Assembly: GCF_001662075.1 (NCBI RefSeq)
Contig: NZ_LYPL01000023.1
Coordinates: forward strand, 1-57,631
DNA length: 57,631 nucleotides
From: Rhizobium bangladeshense
Lineage (GTDB): Bacteria > Pseudomonadota > Alphaproteobacteria > Rhizobiales > Rhizobiaceae
Reading direction: 5' to 3'
Positions 24,364 to 33,016 of this stretch are shown here, one piece after another. Each line of letters starts with the position of its first letter. Positions within the stretch are counted from its first letter, which is position 1. The position numbers and the translations under genes are program-made. The notes under the pieces are model-generated. The model saw only the letters and a list, made by a program, of their open reading frames with translations, searched no databases and was not told where the DNA came from.

Positions 24364-25202
24364 TCACCGACGCCTTCGGACCGCGCCGGCGGCGATGGCG
24401 GGGTGCAGAAGAACCTCTGCGAGCAGATCGTCGATGTCTCGCGACGAATCGAGCCGCAGCACCGGCGCGGTCTGCGTTTCCAACCATTGCTCATGCGCCG
24501 CGAGGCTGCGGCGCTCGGGGCCGGCCGTATCGTAGCTTGCTGCCCATGCCAGGAATTCTCCGCTTTTCACTTCCATGTCACCGCCAGGCCCGATCCTGTG
24601 TCCGTATCGAGCCGCCTCACGCGCACGGATTCGCGCCATGCGAAGCTCCGGCTCGATCCTGAGGAACACAATCAGATCGTAGAGCGGCTCGCGCGGCTTT
24701 CCCCATTTCAGCGCCGATCCTGAAAGAATCCAGCCGCCGGGACGCCGCGTCTCCTCCAGAGCATTTCCTGGTTAGATTGAATCATTCTGTTGGCTTAAAC
24801 GGAGTCGAATGCTTGACCGGCCGGCGCGTGTCGTAGCCCAGCTCTACGGCCAAGCCGGCCGGTCGAGCAGGCGGCCCGTTTCAGCCAACCACGAAGGGCC
24901 GGGCATGTTTCCGCCAGGATCAGAGGCGATCGGCTCGGACGTACTAAGGGGTATGCCCATCGCCATTCGCCTCTGCCCTGACGAAAACCTGCTCCGGCAG
25001 AATGCTTCAATCTAACCAGGAAATGCTCTAGCAGCGGCCTTATGCGCTCGCCGGCATCCCGCAGTGTCGTGAACGGCGGATCGGTCGGCAGCCAGAAGAA
25101 ATCGTCGGTGTCGAGATGGGCAATATCCAGCTTTTCGGAAAGCGCACGGCCGAGCGACGTGGTGCCGGAACCGGACGCACCCATCACATGAATATGCACC
25201 AT
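24364..25202 (-). pseudogene. P-loop NTPase/adenylate-kinase-like gene broken by MITE copy D
   Basis: The 5' part starts at ATG 25202 (GAAGG upstream) and encodes MVHIHVMGASGSGTTSL with Walker A GASGSGTT, then an LDTDDFFW acidic motif and RDAGERIRPLL, where the element begins (25030). The 3' part resumes after the element at about 24756 with EETRRPGGWILSGSALKWG and continues through DLIVFLRIEPELRMARIRAREAARYG to the TGA at 24364-24366. Removing the element with one TA joins PLL to EETRR in frame, reconstructing a protein of about 190 residues. The 272-bp net insertion shifts the frame, so the present product would be a fusion that stops inside the element at 24795. Probably inactive; the intact family is a small cytoplasmic nucleotide kinase-like protein. 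Confidence 0.85.
24757..25030 (+). mobile_element. MITE-like element, copy D (274 bp, internally deleted)
   Basis: Same termini as copies B and C (AGAGCATTTCCTGGTTAGA and its inverse, ending TGCTCTA), but about 83 bp are missing from the middle: the GCAGATTTGCC palindrome through the GCTTCGCC palindrome. The left outer dinucleotide is CA instead of TA, probably a later mutation. It lies inside the P-loop NTPase gene in antisense orientation to it, with C to A/G to T differences mirrored in both inverted ends (GCATTTCC and GGAAATGC). Confidence 0.85.
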
Positions 25203-25265
25203 GATTTTCCTTCGAAAACCGCCGCTTCTGCAATACCGCCAGCGGGATAACCGAGGCATGTGACG

Positions 25266-26300
25266 TCAATCTGACGATCCTAGCAATTGCGGCTCTTCGG
25301 CGAGCCGGAATTCCAGCATCAGATTACGCTGCAGAATGGAGTGGTTGTCGTCCGACACCAAAACGATATGGGTGGTGCCGTCTTCCGCCTGAAAAGCATC
25401 GAGCCCCTCCATATTGTCGATCTGCGAATTGAAACTGCCTTCGAGCAGCAATTCGCCCTCGACCACAGCCCCCGGCCTGATATCGGCGCCCTTGATGCGG
25501 CGAAGACGCATGCCGATGCCCTCGGCCATGTTGAAGCGGCGTTCGAGCAGCAGCAGGTCGCCGTTCGGCAGGAAGGTCCCGTCGGTGACGTCGAAACTCC
25601 CGTCCCGCGCCACCGCAAATCGCCCTTTCAGCGGCCCGCTGAGAATTGCCGCCACCCGATTGCCCTCGTTGTCGAGGCCGCGCTCGGAGACCACAACCAC
25701 ACCGCCCTTGAGCGGGCTCGACCCCGGCGCAACAGCAATCGTCTCGATACCGCGATTATCCTTCAGCATCTTGCGCGGAATGAGGAGCGGAAGGGTGCCG
25801 ATCGCCCGCGATTCGGCAAAGCCTGGATCGGGATAGATATCGACCCGATGATCCTGCTCGAAGGAGACCAGGATCCGGTCGCCGTCGAGCGCCAGGCCCT
25901 CGGCATCCATATATCCCTTGCCTTCCAAACTCAGGCCTGCACGGTTGCTCATCGGCGTGATCTCGACATCCGAAAGGCCCGAAAGCTTGCCCTTGGCATC
26001 GCGCTCGATGCTGCCGGTCAGCCACTGGCCGGTATCGAGCACGACCACGAAATGCTTCTGGTCCGGCCGAAAACGGATGGAGGAAAGCGAGCCGAACAGC
26101 GCCTTGCCGGAAACCATCTCCAGCCCGCCGAGAAATTCCAGCGATCCTAATTTCATCTCCGATGAGCCGATCCCGAAATCTGCTATTTGCCGGCTAATGA
26201 CCGACGCATCGCCGCCCGCCCATGATGGGTTAGCGCCTGTTGCGATACAAAGAGCGATCGACGCCGCATGGCAGAGGCGCTTGCCTGTCATTCCGGACAT
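25266..26300 (-). CDS. Esterase-like phytase-family periplasmic protein
   Basis: A 344-residue protein with an N-terminal signal peptide (hydrophobic core ASIALCIATGA, cleavage near SWAGG) and a beta-propeller-like body: repeated segments such as SSIRFRPDQKHFVVVLDTGQWLTG, YMDAEGLALDGDRILVSFEQDHRVDIY and NGDLLLLERRF define the phytase-like esterase (SMP-30-like) family. Exported; substrate unknown. Starts at ATG 26300 (AGGGAA close by) or ATG 26291. It follows cobT by 15 bases and may be co-transcribed with cobST, though no role in B12 synthesis is known. Confidence 0.85.
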   Translation of the reverse strand: MSGMTGKRLCHAASIALCIATGANPSWAGGDASVISRQIADFGIGSSEMKLGSLEFLGGLEMVSGKALFGSLSSIRFRPDQKHFVVVLDTGQWLTGSIERDAKGKLSGLSDVEITPMSNRAGLSLEGKGYMDAEGLALDGDRILVSFEQDHRVDIYPDPGFAESRAIGTLPLLIPRKMLKDNRGIETIAVAPGSSPLKGGVVVVSERGLDNEGNRVAAILSGPLKGRFAVARDGSFDVTDGTFLPNGDLLLLERRFNMAEGIGMRLRRIKGADIRPGAVVEGELLLEGSFNSQIDNMEGLDAFQAEDGTTHIVLVSDDNHSILQRNLMLEFRLAEEPQLLGSSD

Positions 26301-26315
26301 TTCCCTGAAGCGGCG

Positions 26316-28217
26316 TCAGCCGGCACGGCGCAGCCGGCCGCCGCGCGGCTGGGCGGATTGATCTTCGAAAAGCGAGGCAAGCTGCTCAGTCATCGCGCCG
26401 GCAAGCTCGTCGGCATCGACGATCGTCACTGCCCGGCGGTAGTAGCGCGTCACGTCGTGACCGATACCGATCGCCAGCAACTCCACCGGTGAACGGGTCT
26501 CGATCCGTTCGATCACGGCGCGCAAATGCCGCTCCAGATAATTGCCGGGATTGACCGACAGCGTCGAATCGTCCACCGGCGCCCCGTCAGAGATCATCAT
26601 CAGGATTCGGCGCTGTTCGCGGCGCGCAAGCAGGCGGTTATGCGCCCAGATCAGCGCCTCGCCGTCGATATTTTCCTTCAGCAGGCCCTCGCGCATCATC
26701 AGCCCGAGATTGGCGCGCGCCCGCCGCCACGGCGCATCGGCCGATTTGTAGACGATGTGGCGCAGGTCGTTGAGGCGGCCCGGCGTCTGCGGCTTACCGC
26801 CGGCAAGCCAGGTTTCACGCGCCTGCCCGCCCTTCCAGGCCTTTGTCGTAAAGCCGAGGATCTCGACTTTGACGCCGCAGCGCTCCAGCGTGCGGGCGAG
26901 AATGTCGGCGCAGGTGGCGGCGACCGTAATCGGCCGGCCGCGCATCGAGCCGGAATTGTCGATGAGCAGGGTGACAACCGTATCGCGGAACTGCGTGTCG
27001 CGCTCCATCTTGAAGGAGAGCGCCTGCATCGGATCGATGATGATGCGCTGCAGCCGGGCCGGATCGAGATAACCTTCCTCTAGATCGAAATCCCAGGAGC
27101 GGTTCTGCTGCGCCATCAGGCGGCGCTGCAGCCGGTTGGCGAGGCGGCCGACGGCACCCTGCAGATGCGCCAGCTGCTTGTCGAGGAAGGCGCGCAGGCG
27201 CTCCAGCTCAGCGGCGTCGCAGAGCTCCTCGGCGGTGATGATCTCGTCGAACTCTTCGGTATAGACGTGATAATCGACCTTCTCGTTGAAATCAGCGAAT
27301 GGCGTGTTCGGACGGCGGGTCTCGCCCGGCGTTTCCGAATCGTCCTCGCCCTCCTCCATCATGTCGTCGTCGGAGATTTCGGCGCCTTCGGTCTCGCCGT
27401 CCTCCATCTGTTCGTCGGCGACTTCACTGTCCTCGACCGGGGCGGCATCGGTGCCGGCATCCTCGTCGACCTCGTCCTGATCCTGCTCGTCGCCGCTCGG
27501 CTGGTCTTCCTGCTCCGATTGATCGTCATTGTCGGCTTGGCTGTCGTCATCGCCGTATTCCTCGGCCATCTCCATGGCCGACAGCATGTTGCGGATCACC
27601 TTGGCGAAGGCCTGCTGGTCGTTGATCGCACCCGACAGGTTGTCGAGCTCGGAGCCCGCCTTGTCCTCGATGAAGCCGCGCCAGAGGTCGAGCACCTTGC
27701 CGGCGGAGGCCGGCGGGCGCTGGCCGGTCAGCTTCTCACGCACCATCATCGCGACGGCTTCGCCGATCGGTGCGTCTTCCTGGCGCTCGATGCCGGTGAA
27801 GTTCGCCTTGGAGTATTTCTCCTCGGTCATCGAGCGCAGGTTCGACGCCATGCCCTCCATGCGCAGCGCGCCGATCGATTCGACGCGCGCCTGCTCGACC
27901 GCGTCGAAGATCACCCGAGCGTCCGAGCCCTGCGGCGCCATCGTGGCATGCACCTTCTCGTCATGGCAGGCAAGCCGCAGCGCCATGGAATCACCAAGCC
28001 CGCGGGTGACCGCCAGCTCATGCGCCGTCGGTCGCTTGGAAAGCTCCGGCAGGCGGATGCGCTCGCCGGTCATTCCCGGCCGTTCGTTGGCGAAGGTTAC
28101 CTCGACATCGCCGTCGCCGGCGACCGAGCGCACGCAGCCTGATATCGCCCGGCGCAACGGCTCGACATCGACGGGCGCGCCGGGCTTTGCTTTCGAATTG
28201 TCACCGCGAGCTGCCAT
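26316..28217 (-). CDS. cobT: Cobaltochelatase subunit CobT
   Basis: Part of the ATP-dependent aerobic cobaltochelatase CobNST that inserts cobalt into hydrogenobyrinic acid a,c-diamide in vitamin B12 synthesis; cytoplasmic. Its 633 residues comprise an N-terminal CobT domain, a long acidic low-complexity region near 210-300 (runs of Asp, Glu and Gln), and a C-terminal von Willebrand A domain with the MIDAS motif LLIDNSGSMRG plus the MISDGAPVDD segment. Only the S and T subunits are here; cobN is outside the window. It starts 12 bases after cobS, in one operon. No cobalamin riboswitch pattern was seen upstream of cobS. Confidence 0.96.
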   Translation of the reverse strand: MAARGDNSKAKPGAPVDVEPLRRAISGCVRSVAGDGDVEVTFANERPGMTGERIRLPELSKRPTAHELAVTRGLGDSMALRLACHDEKVHATMAPQGSDARVIFDAVEQARVESIGALRMEGMASNLRSMTEEKYSKANFTGIERQEDAPIGEAVAMMVREKLTGQRPPASAGKVLDLWRGFIEDKAGSELDNLSGAINDQQAFAKVIRNMLSAMEMAEEYGDDDSQADNDDQSEQEDQPSGDEQDQDEVDEDAGTDAAPVEDSEVADEQMEDGETEGAEISDDDMMEEGEDDSETPGETRRPNTPFADFNEKVDYHVYTEEFDEIITAEELCDAAELERLRAFLDKQLAHLQGAVGRLANRLQRRLMAQQNRSWDFDLEEGYLDPARLQRIIIDPMQALSFKMERDTQFRDTVVTLLIDNSGSMRGRPITVAATCADILARTLERCGVKVEILGFTTKAWKGGQARETWLAGGKPQTPGRLNDLRHIVYKSADAPWRRARANLGLMMREGLLKENIDGEALIWAHNRLLARREQRRILMMISDGAPVDDSTLSVNPGNYLERHLRAVIERIETRSPVELLAIGIGHDVTRYYRRAVTIVDADELAGAMTEQLASLFEDQSAQPRGGRLRRAG

Positions 28218-28229
28218 GATCGGTCGGTC

Positions 28230-29222
28230 TCAGGCTCCGAGAACGATGTTGGCGGCACTTTCCTTCAGCTCGACGCCGAAGGCGCGCTGATAGTGCTCGG
28301 CGACCAGCGGCCGCTCCAGCTCGTCGCACTTGTTGAGGAAGGTGGTGCGGAAGGCGAAGGCGAGATCGCCGAAGATCTCGGCGTTCTCGGCCCAGGTAAT
28401 AACCGTGCGCGGGCTCATGACGGTCGACAGGTCACCGTTCATGAAGGCAGCACGGGTGAGATCCGCGACACGCACCATCTTTGACACGATCTCGCGGCCT
28501 TCCCTGTCCTTGCCGAAGCTCTTCACCTTGGCGGCGACGATATTCACTTCGTGATCATGCGGCAGATAATTCAGCGTCGTGACGATCGACCAGCGGTCCA
28601 TCTGCGCCTGGTTGATCTGCTGCGTGCCGTGATAAAGGCCCGTGGTGTCACCGAGGCCTATCGTATTGGCGGTCGCAAACAGGCGGAACGCCGGGTGCGG
28701 CCGGATGACGCGGCTCTGATCGAGCAGCGTCAGGCGGCCGGAGGATTCGAGCACGCGCTGGATGACGAACATCACATCAGGACGACCGGCATCATATTCG
28801 TCGAAGACGAGAGCGACATTGTGCTGATAGGCCCAGGGCAGGATGCCGTCCTTGAATTCGGTGACCTGCAGCCCGTCCTTGACGACGATTGCGTCCTTGC
28901 CGACGAGATCGATACGGCTGACATGGCTGTCGAGGTTGATGCGCACGCAAGGCCAGTTGAGCCGTGCCGCCACCTGTTCGATATGCGAGGACTTGCCGGT
29001 GCCGTGATAGCCGGAGATCATCACGCGTCGGTTATGGGCAAAGCCTGCGAGAATGGCGAGCGTCGTGTCGCGGTCGAACAGATAGTCGGGATCGAGGTCC
29101 GGCACATAGGCGTCGCCCTTGCTGTAGGCGGGAACGCGGATGTCCGAATCGATGCCAAAGGTCTCGCGAACCGAAACGGTGGTGTCGGGCAGTTCAGATA
29201 TATCCAGGTCGATCTTGCTCAT
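28230..29222 (-). CDS. cobS: Cobaltochelatase subunit CobS
   Basis: AAA+ ATPase ring subunit that pairs with CobT to power cobalt chelation by CobN. It has 330 residues with Walker A GYHGTGKSSH, Walker B ALVFDEYDAG, sensor I FATANT and the signature DLDPDYLFDRDTTLAILAGFAHNRRV. Two adjacent ATGs are present; the second (29222) is favoured because GGAGAC then has a spacing of 6. The first gene of cobS-cobT. Confidence 0.96.
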   Translation of the reverse strand: MSKIDLDISELPDTTVSVRETFGIDSDIRVPAYSKGDAYVPDLDPDYLFDRDTTLAILAGFAHNRRVMISGYHGTGKSSHIEQVAARLNWPCVRINLDSHVSRIDLVGKDAIVVKDGLQVTEFKDGILPWAYQHNVALVFDEYDAGRPDVMFVIQRVLESSGRLTLLDQSRVIRPHPAFRLFATANTIGLGDTTGLYHGTQQINQAQMDRWSIVTTLNYLPHDHEVNIVAAKVKSFGKDREGREIVSKMVRVADLTRAAFMNGDLSTVMSPRTVITWAENAEIFGDLAFAFRTTFLNKCDELERPLVAEHYQRAFGVELKESAANIVLGA

Positions 29223-29225
29223 CAT

Positions 29226-29526
29226 GTCTCCAAGGCGGGTGATGCCACCCGGCCATACTGTCTCAGGCCATGTCGCAACCGTGACGCCGCGATTTTATCC
29301 GCGCCGTCCAGGTCGGAACGTCGGCGATACTTCTCCGGGACTGAAACGAAACCTCGGCGGGATGATGACCGCTTGCGAGCATTCTTGAAAGAGTCCCGGA
29401 CAAGAAACGCCGCGTCCGGAAGGTCGGCGGAGGCGGTGGGTAAACACGCAAATATGAGCCGCGTTTGCCTGCGGCCTCAGCCGATTTGGACCATACCCGA
29501 TTGAACCCTAAGAGCAAGGACGGGAA
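29226..29526. other. Gene-free gap between the J-domain gene and cobS
   Basis: 301 bases. It should hold the cobST promoter on the minus strand, but no convincing -35/-10 pair was found. A 9-bp inverted repeat is present: TCCGGGACT at 29334-29342 and AGTCCCGGA at 29392-29400. An 84-codon minus-strand frame (29263-29517) is proline- and arginine-rich and not credible as a gene. No B12 riboswitch motif recognised. Confidence 0.5.
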
Positions 29527-30144
29527 TTAACAAAAACCGTTCTGCTTCAACAATTGATAGGCCTGGATGACGGCGCGGAAACGCTCCTCCGAGCCGCGAT
29601 CACCGCCATTGGCATCCGGATGGTGCTTCTTGACCAGTTCCTTGTAGCGGCTCTTGATCTCCGCCGATGTCGCATTGGCATGCAGTCCCATCGTATCGAA
29701 GGCCTTGCTTTCCAGCGATTTCAGCTTGCGCGCCTGGGGAAACCGCGGGCCGCTGCCCTTGCCGCCTTCCTTGACGAAGCCGAAGGGATCGCGAACGCGC
29801 GTATAGGCGCCGGAGCGGACTTCCGAATGCAGCGGACTGTCCTTCGCCGATTTGTTGACGCCGACCGTCCATGTCGGCCGGTGGCCGGTGATCGCCTCTT
29901 TCTGGTATCGCGCGATCTCGCCGTCCGACAGACCGGAGAAATAGTTGTAGCCCTTGTTGTATTCCTTGACGTGCTCGAAGCAGAACAAAAAGAACTGGCC
30001 TTCCGCATTGCGTCCGACGGGAGCGCGATGCGAACCTTTCTTGTCGCAGCCGTCCCATTGACAGGTAGGCGGCGCCTGCTCTGTCTCCTGCTCGCGTTTG
30101 CGGCGTGTTCGGATGCGATCGAAATATTTGGAATCAAGTCTCAT
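29527..30144 (-). CDS. C-terminal J-domain protein with Cys/His cluster
   Basis: A 205-residue DnaJ-domain co-chaperone candidate. The J domain is at the C-terminus (about 148-205), with the HPD motif at 175-177 in KKHHPDANGGD, so it should stimulate an Hsp70 ATPase. The N-terminal part contains C28-x4-C33 and C55-x2-H58 (FCFEH), a possible zinc site, then EYNKGYNYFSGLSD and a GHRPTW segment. This layout recurs in alphaproteobacterial J-domain proteins of unknown client. ATG 30144. It is divergent from bolA, with 102 bases between the starts. Confidence 0.87.
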   Translation of the reverse strand: MRLDSKYFDRIRTRRKREQETEQAPPTCQWDGCDKKGSHRAPVGRNAEGQFFLFCFEHVKEYNKGYNYFSGLSDGEIARYQKEAITGHRPTWTVGVNKSAKDSPLHSEVRSGAYTRVRDPFGFVKEGGKGSGPRFPQARKLKSLESKAFDTMGLHANATSAEIKSRYKELVKKHHPDANGGDRGSEERFRAVIQAYQLLKQNGFC

Positions 30145-30246
30145 GGCGGCGCTAATTATGGGGCTGTCGGAAGGCGACAACAAGAATTGACAAATGGGAA
30201 TGTTGCTGGCTTGGTGGGAACCCCTTTCGCGCAACAGCAAGACCGG

Positions 30247-30531
30247 ATGATGACCCTCAGGACCCGCATCGAAGAGAAACTTGTCGAAGCCTTCGCGCCG
30301 GAACGCCTGAGCGTCATCGACGAAAGCCACCTGCATGCCGGCCATCATCCCGATATCACAGGCACCGGCGAAACCCACATGCGGGTGAGGATCGTTTCGG
30401 CGAAATTTGCCGGCCTGTCGCGGCTGGCGCGCCACCGCGCCATCACGGATCTGCTGAAACCGGAACTCGATGCCGGCCTGCATGCGCTGGCCGTCGAACC
30501 GGCAGCACCGGGGGAGGCGACGCGATGGTAG
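30247..30531 (+). CDS. bolA: BolA family protein
   Basis: A 94-residue BolA-like protein; such proteins work with monothiol glutaredoxins in Fe-S cluster trafficking and affect cell shape and stress responses. The family core is clear: IEEKLVEAFAPERLSVIDESHLHAGH, then GETHMRVRIVSAKFAGLSRLARHR. It starts at ATG 30247 or 30250, with no strong Shine-Dalgarno site. Divergent from the J-domain gene. Confidence 0.93.
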   Translation: MMTLRTRIEEKLVEAFAPERLSVIDESHLHAGHHPDITGTGETHMRVRIVSAKFAGLSRLARHRAITDLLKPELDAGLHALAVEPAAPGEATRW

Positions 30532-30575
30532 AACCGCAGCCTATATAGGAACCGGCTGCCTTCGCGCCAAGCCGA

Positions 30576-31886
30576 TCAGGCCGGCTTTGCGCCGTCTTCC
30601 CCGGCGGGCCGGATGCGCAGCTTGGTGATGCGGTTCTTCTCCCGCTTCATGACGACGAAACGTTTGCCATAAAAGGTGAAGGCCTGGCGCTCTTCCGGAA
30701 TGGTCATCGATTCATGGATGACGAGGCCGGCGATCGTCGTCGCCTCCTCGTCGGGCAGGTTCCAGTCGAGCGCACGGTTGAGGTCGCGGATCGGCACGCC
30801 GCCATCGACGACAATCGAACCATCCGCTTCCTGGCGCACGCCCTGAATCTCGATGTCGTGCTCGTCGGAAATGTCGCCGACGATTTCCTCGAGAATATCC
30901 TCGAGCGTGACGATGCCCTGCACCTCGCCATATTCGTCGACGACGACGGCGAAATGTTGTTTGCGGCGCAGGAAGGCATTGAGCTGGTCTTCGAGATTGG
31001 TGCTGTCGGGCACGAACCACGGCTTCTGCGCAATCTTGACGATATCGAGGTTCTGCGGCTCCATGTTCGGCTCGGCCAGCGCGCGCAGGAGATCCTTGGC
31101 ATGGACGACGCCGATGATGTTGTCGATCGTGCCGCGCCACAGCGGCATGCGCGTATAGGGGCTTTCGAGGATGGCGCGCACCACCGTTTCCGGCGGATCG
31201 TCGGCATTGATCGCCCGCATCGCGGTGCGGTGGACCATGATGTCTGATAATTCCAGCTCACCGAGGTCGAGCACGCCGCCGAGCCGGTCGCGATCGGCCT
31301 TTACCACCGATCCCTCACGGTGGAGCAGATCGACAGCGCCGCGCAGTTCCTCATGCGCCGTCAGCATCGACACCTCCCGTGAGAGATTGATGCCGAACAG
31401 GGCCAGAATCCGCCGCACGATCGCATTGACGAAGGAGGACGCCGGCCCGACGACGGCGACGAAAAGCCTGGCTGGAAGCGCCGCTGCAAGCGCGAAGCGC
31501 TCCGGCGTCGAGATCGCCCAGCTCTTCGGCAGCACTTCCGCGAAGATGACGAGGATGACGGTCATCGCCAGCGTCGCCAGCGCCACGCCGGAACTGCCGA
31601 ACAGCCCGAGAAACAGGCTGGTGGCGATCGACGACGACAGGATATTGGCGAGATTGTTGCCGATCAGCAGCGCGCCGATCAGCCGGTCGCGCCGCTCGAT
31701 CAGCTGGCGCACGAGACCGGCGCGCTCGTCGCCGTTGACCTCAAGCGTATGGATACGGCTGCGCGAAACGGCGGTCAGCGCGGTTTCTGAGCCGGAAAAG
31801 AAGGCGGACATCAGCACGAGCGCCGTGATCGAAATGATCTCCGGCCAATATGTCGCGAGAAATGCCAGAGCGCCTTCGACCGTCAT
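30576..31886 (-). CDS. CNNM/CorC-type membrane protein with CBS domains (TlyC-like)
   Basis: A 436-residue protein: an N-terminal DUF21/CNNM membrane domain (about 15-200, three to four helices, with SGSETALTAVSRSR), a CBS pair (about 220-340, VMVHRTAMRAINADD, VVVDEYGEVQGIVTLEDILEEIVGDI) and a C-terminal CorC_HlyC domain (about 355-430). Often annotated as a hemolysin, but the family is linked to magnesium/cobalt efflux and ion homeostasis. The start ATG overlaps the aroB stop by one base, so it is translated as the last gene of aroK-aroB. Confidence 0.92.
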   Translation of the reverse strand: MTVEGALAFLATYWPEIISITALVLMSAFFSGSETALTAVSRSRIHTLEVNGDERAGLVRQLIERRDRLIGALLIGNNLANILSSSIATSLFLGLFGSSGVALATLAMTVILVIFAEVLPKSWAISTPERFALAAALPARLFVAVVGPASSFVNAIVRRILALFGINLSREVSMLTAHEELRGAVDLLHREGSVVKADRDRLGGVLDLGELELSDIMVHRTAMRAINADDPPETVVRAILESPYTRMPLWRGTIDNIIGVVHAKDLLRALAEPNMEPQNLDIVKIAQKPWFVPDSTNLEDQLNAFLRRKQHFAVVVDEYGEVQGIVTLEDILEEIVGDISDEHDIEIQGVRQEADGSIVVDGGVPIRDLNRALDWNLPDEEATTIAGLVIHESMTIPEERQAFTFYGKRFVVMKREKNRITKLRIRPAGEDGAKPA

Positions 31887-33016
31887 CAGGGGTGTTTTTC
31901 CCGGAGAAAGCTGATCACCTCGGAGGCCGGAACGTCGTCGGCGACGAAGGACTGGCCGATGCCGCGCGTCAGGATGAAGGTGAGCTTGCCGCCCTTGACC
32001 TTCTTGTCCTGCGCGATCGCATCCATCAGCACCTCGGCCGGCGGCAACTCGCCCGGAATGTCGGACATCCGGGTCGGCAGGCCGACCGCCCGCAGATGCC
32101 GCTCGACACGGCGCGCATCGTCGGGGCTTGCGAGGTTCATCCGTGCGGAGAATTCATGCGCCAGCACCATGCCGATCGAAACGCCTTCGCCGTGCACAAG
32201 GCGGCGGCTGTCATAGGCGGTCGCCGCTTCCAGCGCATGGCCGAAAGTGTGGCCGAGATTGAGCAGCGCCCGCTGGCCGTTCTCTCGCTCGTCGGCGACG
32301 ACGACATCCGCCTTCGCCTGGCAACTGGTGGCGATCGCCTCGATGCGGGCGGTGCCGCCAGCAAACACGGCCTTCCAGTTCGCTTCCAGCCAGGCGAAGA
32401 AATCCGGCTTGTCAATCAAACCGTATTTCGCGACTTCGGCGTAACCGGCTCGAAATTCACGCTCGCTCAGCGAGTTCAGCACATCGGTATCGGCCAGAAC
32501 CAGATCCGCCTGGTGAAAAACGCCGATCAGGTTCTTGCCGTGGCGGGAATTGATGCCGGTCTTGCCGCCGACGGAAGAATCGACCTGCGCCAGCAGCGAG
32601 GTCGGCACCTGCACGAAGCGCACGCCGCGACGTACGATGCCGGCCGCAAATCCAGAGAGGTCGCCGATGACGCCGCCGCCGAGCGCGATGACGTAGTCGT
32701 TGCGCTCAACGCGGGCTTCCAGCACCTTGTCGCAGGCCGTCATCAGATGCTCGAAACTCTTCGTCTTCTCGCCGGCCGGCAGCACCACCGCAGCCGAGTC
32801 GATGCCCACATCAGTAAGGCTTGCAACGAGCGCTTCGAGATAAAGCGGAGCGACATTTTCGTCGGTGATGACCGCCGCCTTGCGGCCCTTGAGGCGGGAG
32901 GCGATTTCGGCCCCGGCCCGCGCGATCAGCCCCGGCCCGATCAGGATGTCATAGGCGCGCTCGCCGAGCGGCACATGCACCGTCTGGACGGTGGGAGCGG
33001 AGGTTATCGCATTCAT
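31886..33016 (-). CDS. aroB: 3-dehydroquinate synthase
   Basis: Second step of the shikimate pathway: DAHP to 3-dehydroquinate, NAD- and metal-dependent; cytoplasmic. It has 376 residues. Characteristic segments are GGGVIGDLSGFAAG and PTSLLAQVDSSVGGKTGIN, and the metal-binding histidines are in NLGHTFGHALE and LVHGEGVSIGM. The start overlaps the aroK stop (ATGA). With aroK upstream it forms the common aroKB pair. Confidence 0.97.
   Translation of the reverse strand: MNAITSAPTVQTVHVPLGERAYDILIGPGLIARAGAEIASRLKGRKAAVITDENVAPLYLEALVASLTDVGIDSAAVVLPAGEKTKSFEHLMTACDKVLEARVERNDYVIALGGGVIGDLSGFAAGIVRRGVRFVQVPTSLLAQVDSSVGGKTGINSRHGKNLIGVFHQADLVLADTDVLNSLSEREFRAGYAEVAKYGLIDKPDFFAWLEANWKAVFAGGTARIEAIATSCQAKADVVVADERENGQRALLNLGHTFGHALEAATAYDSRRLVHGEGVSIGMVLAHEFSARMNLASPDDARRVERHLRAVGLPTRMSDIPGELPPAEVLMDAIAQDKKVKGGKLTFILTRGIGQSFVADDVPASEVISFLREKHP

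Noticed and set aside
22280..24487. 735-codon minus frame including DUF3108 and the antisense of rpmB/YhhQ
   Set aside because: Only the part from 23059 downward is coding; the rest overlaps rpmB and its promoter on the other strand.
9055..25030. CRISPR array
   Set aside because: The repeats are dispersed 355-bp elements with inverted ends, not regularly spaced short direct repeats.
24795..25259. 154-codon frame from the P-loop gene into MITE copy D
   Set aside because: It is the broken 5' part of the NTPase gene read into the element, not an independent gene.
29263..29517. 84-codon minus frame in the gap upstream of cobS
   Set aside because: Proline/arginine-rich, no ribosome-binding site, no family; likely noncoding.
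28200..29526. Cobalamin riboswitch upstream of cobST
   Set aside because: No B12-box-like motif or matching fold was recognised in the 301-base gap.
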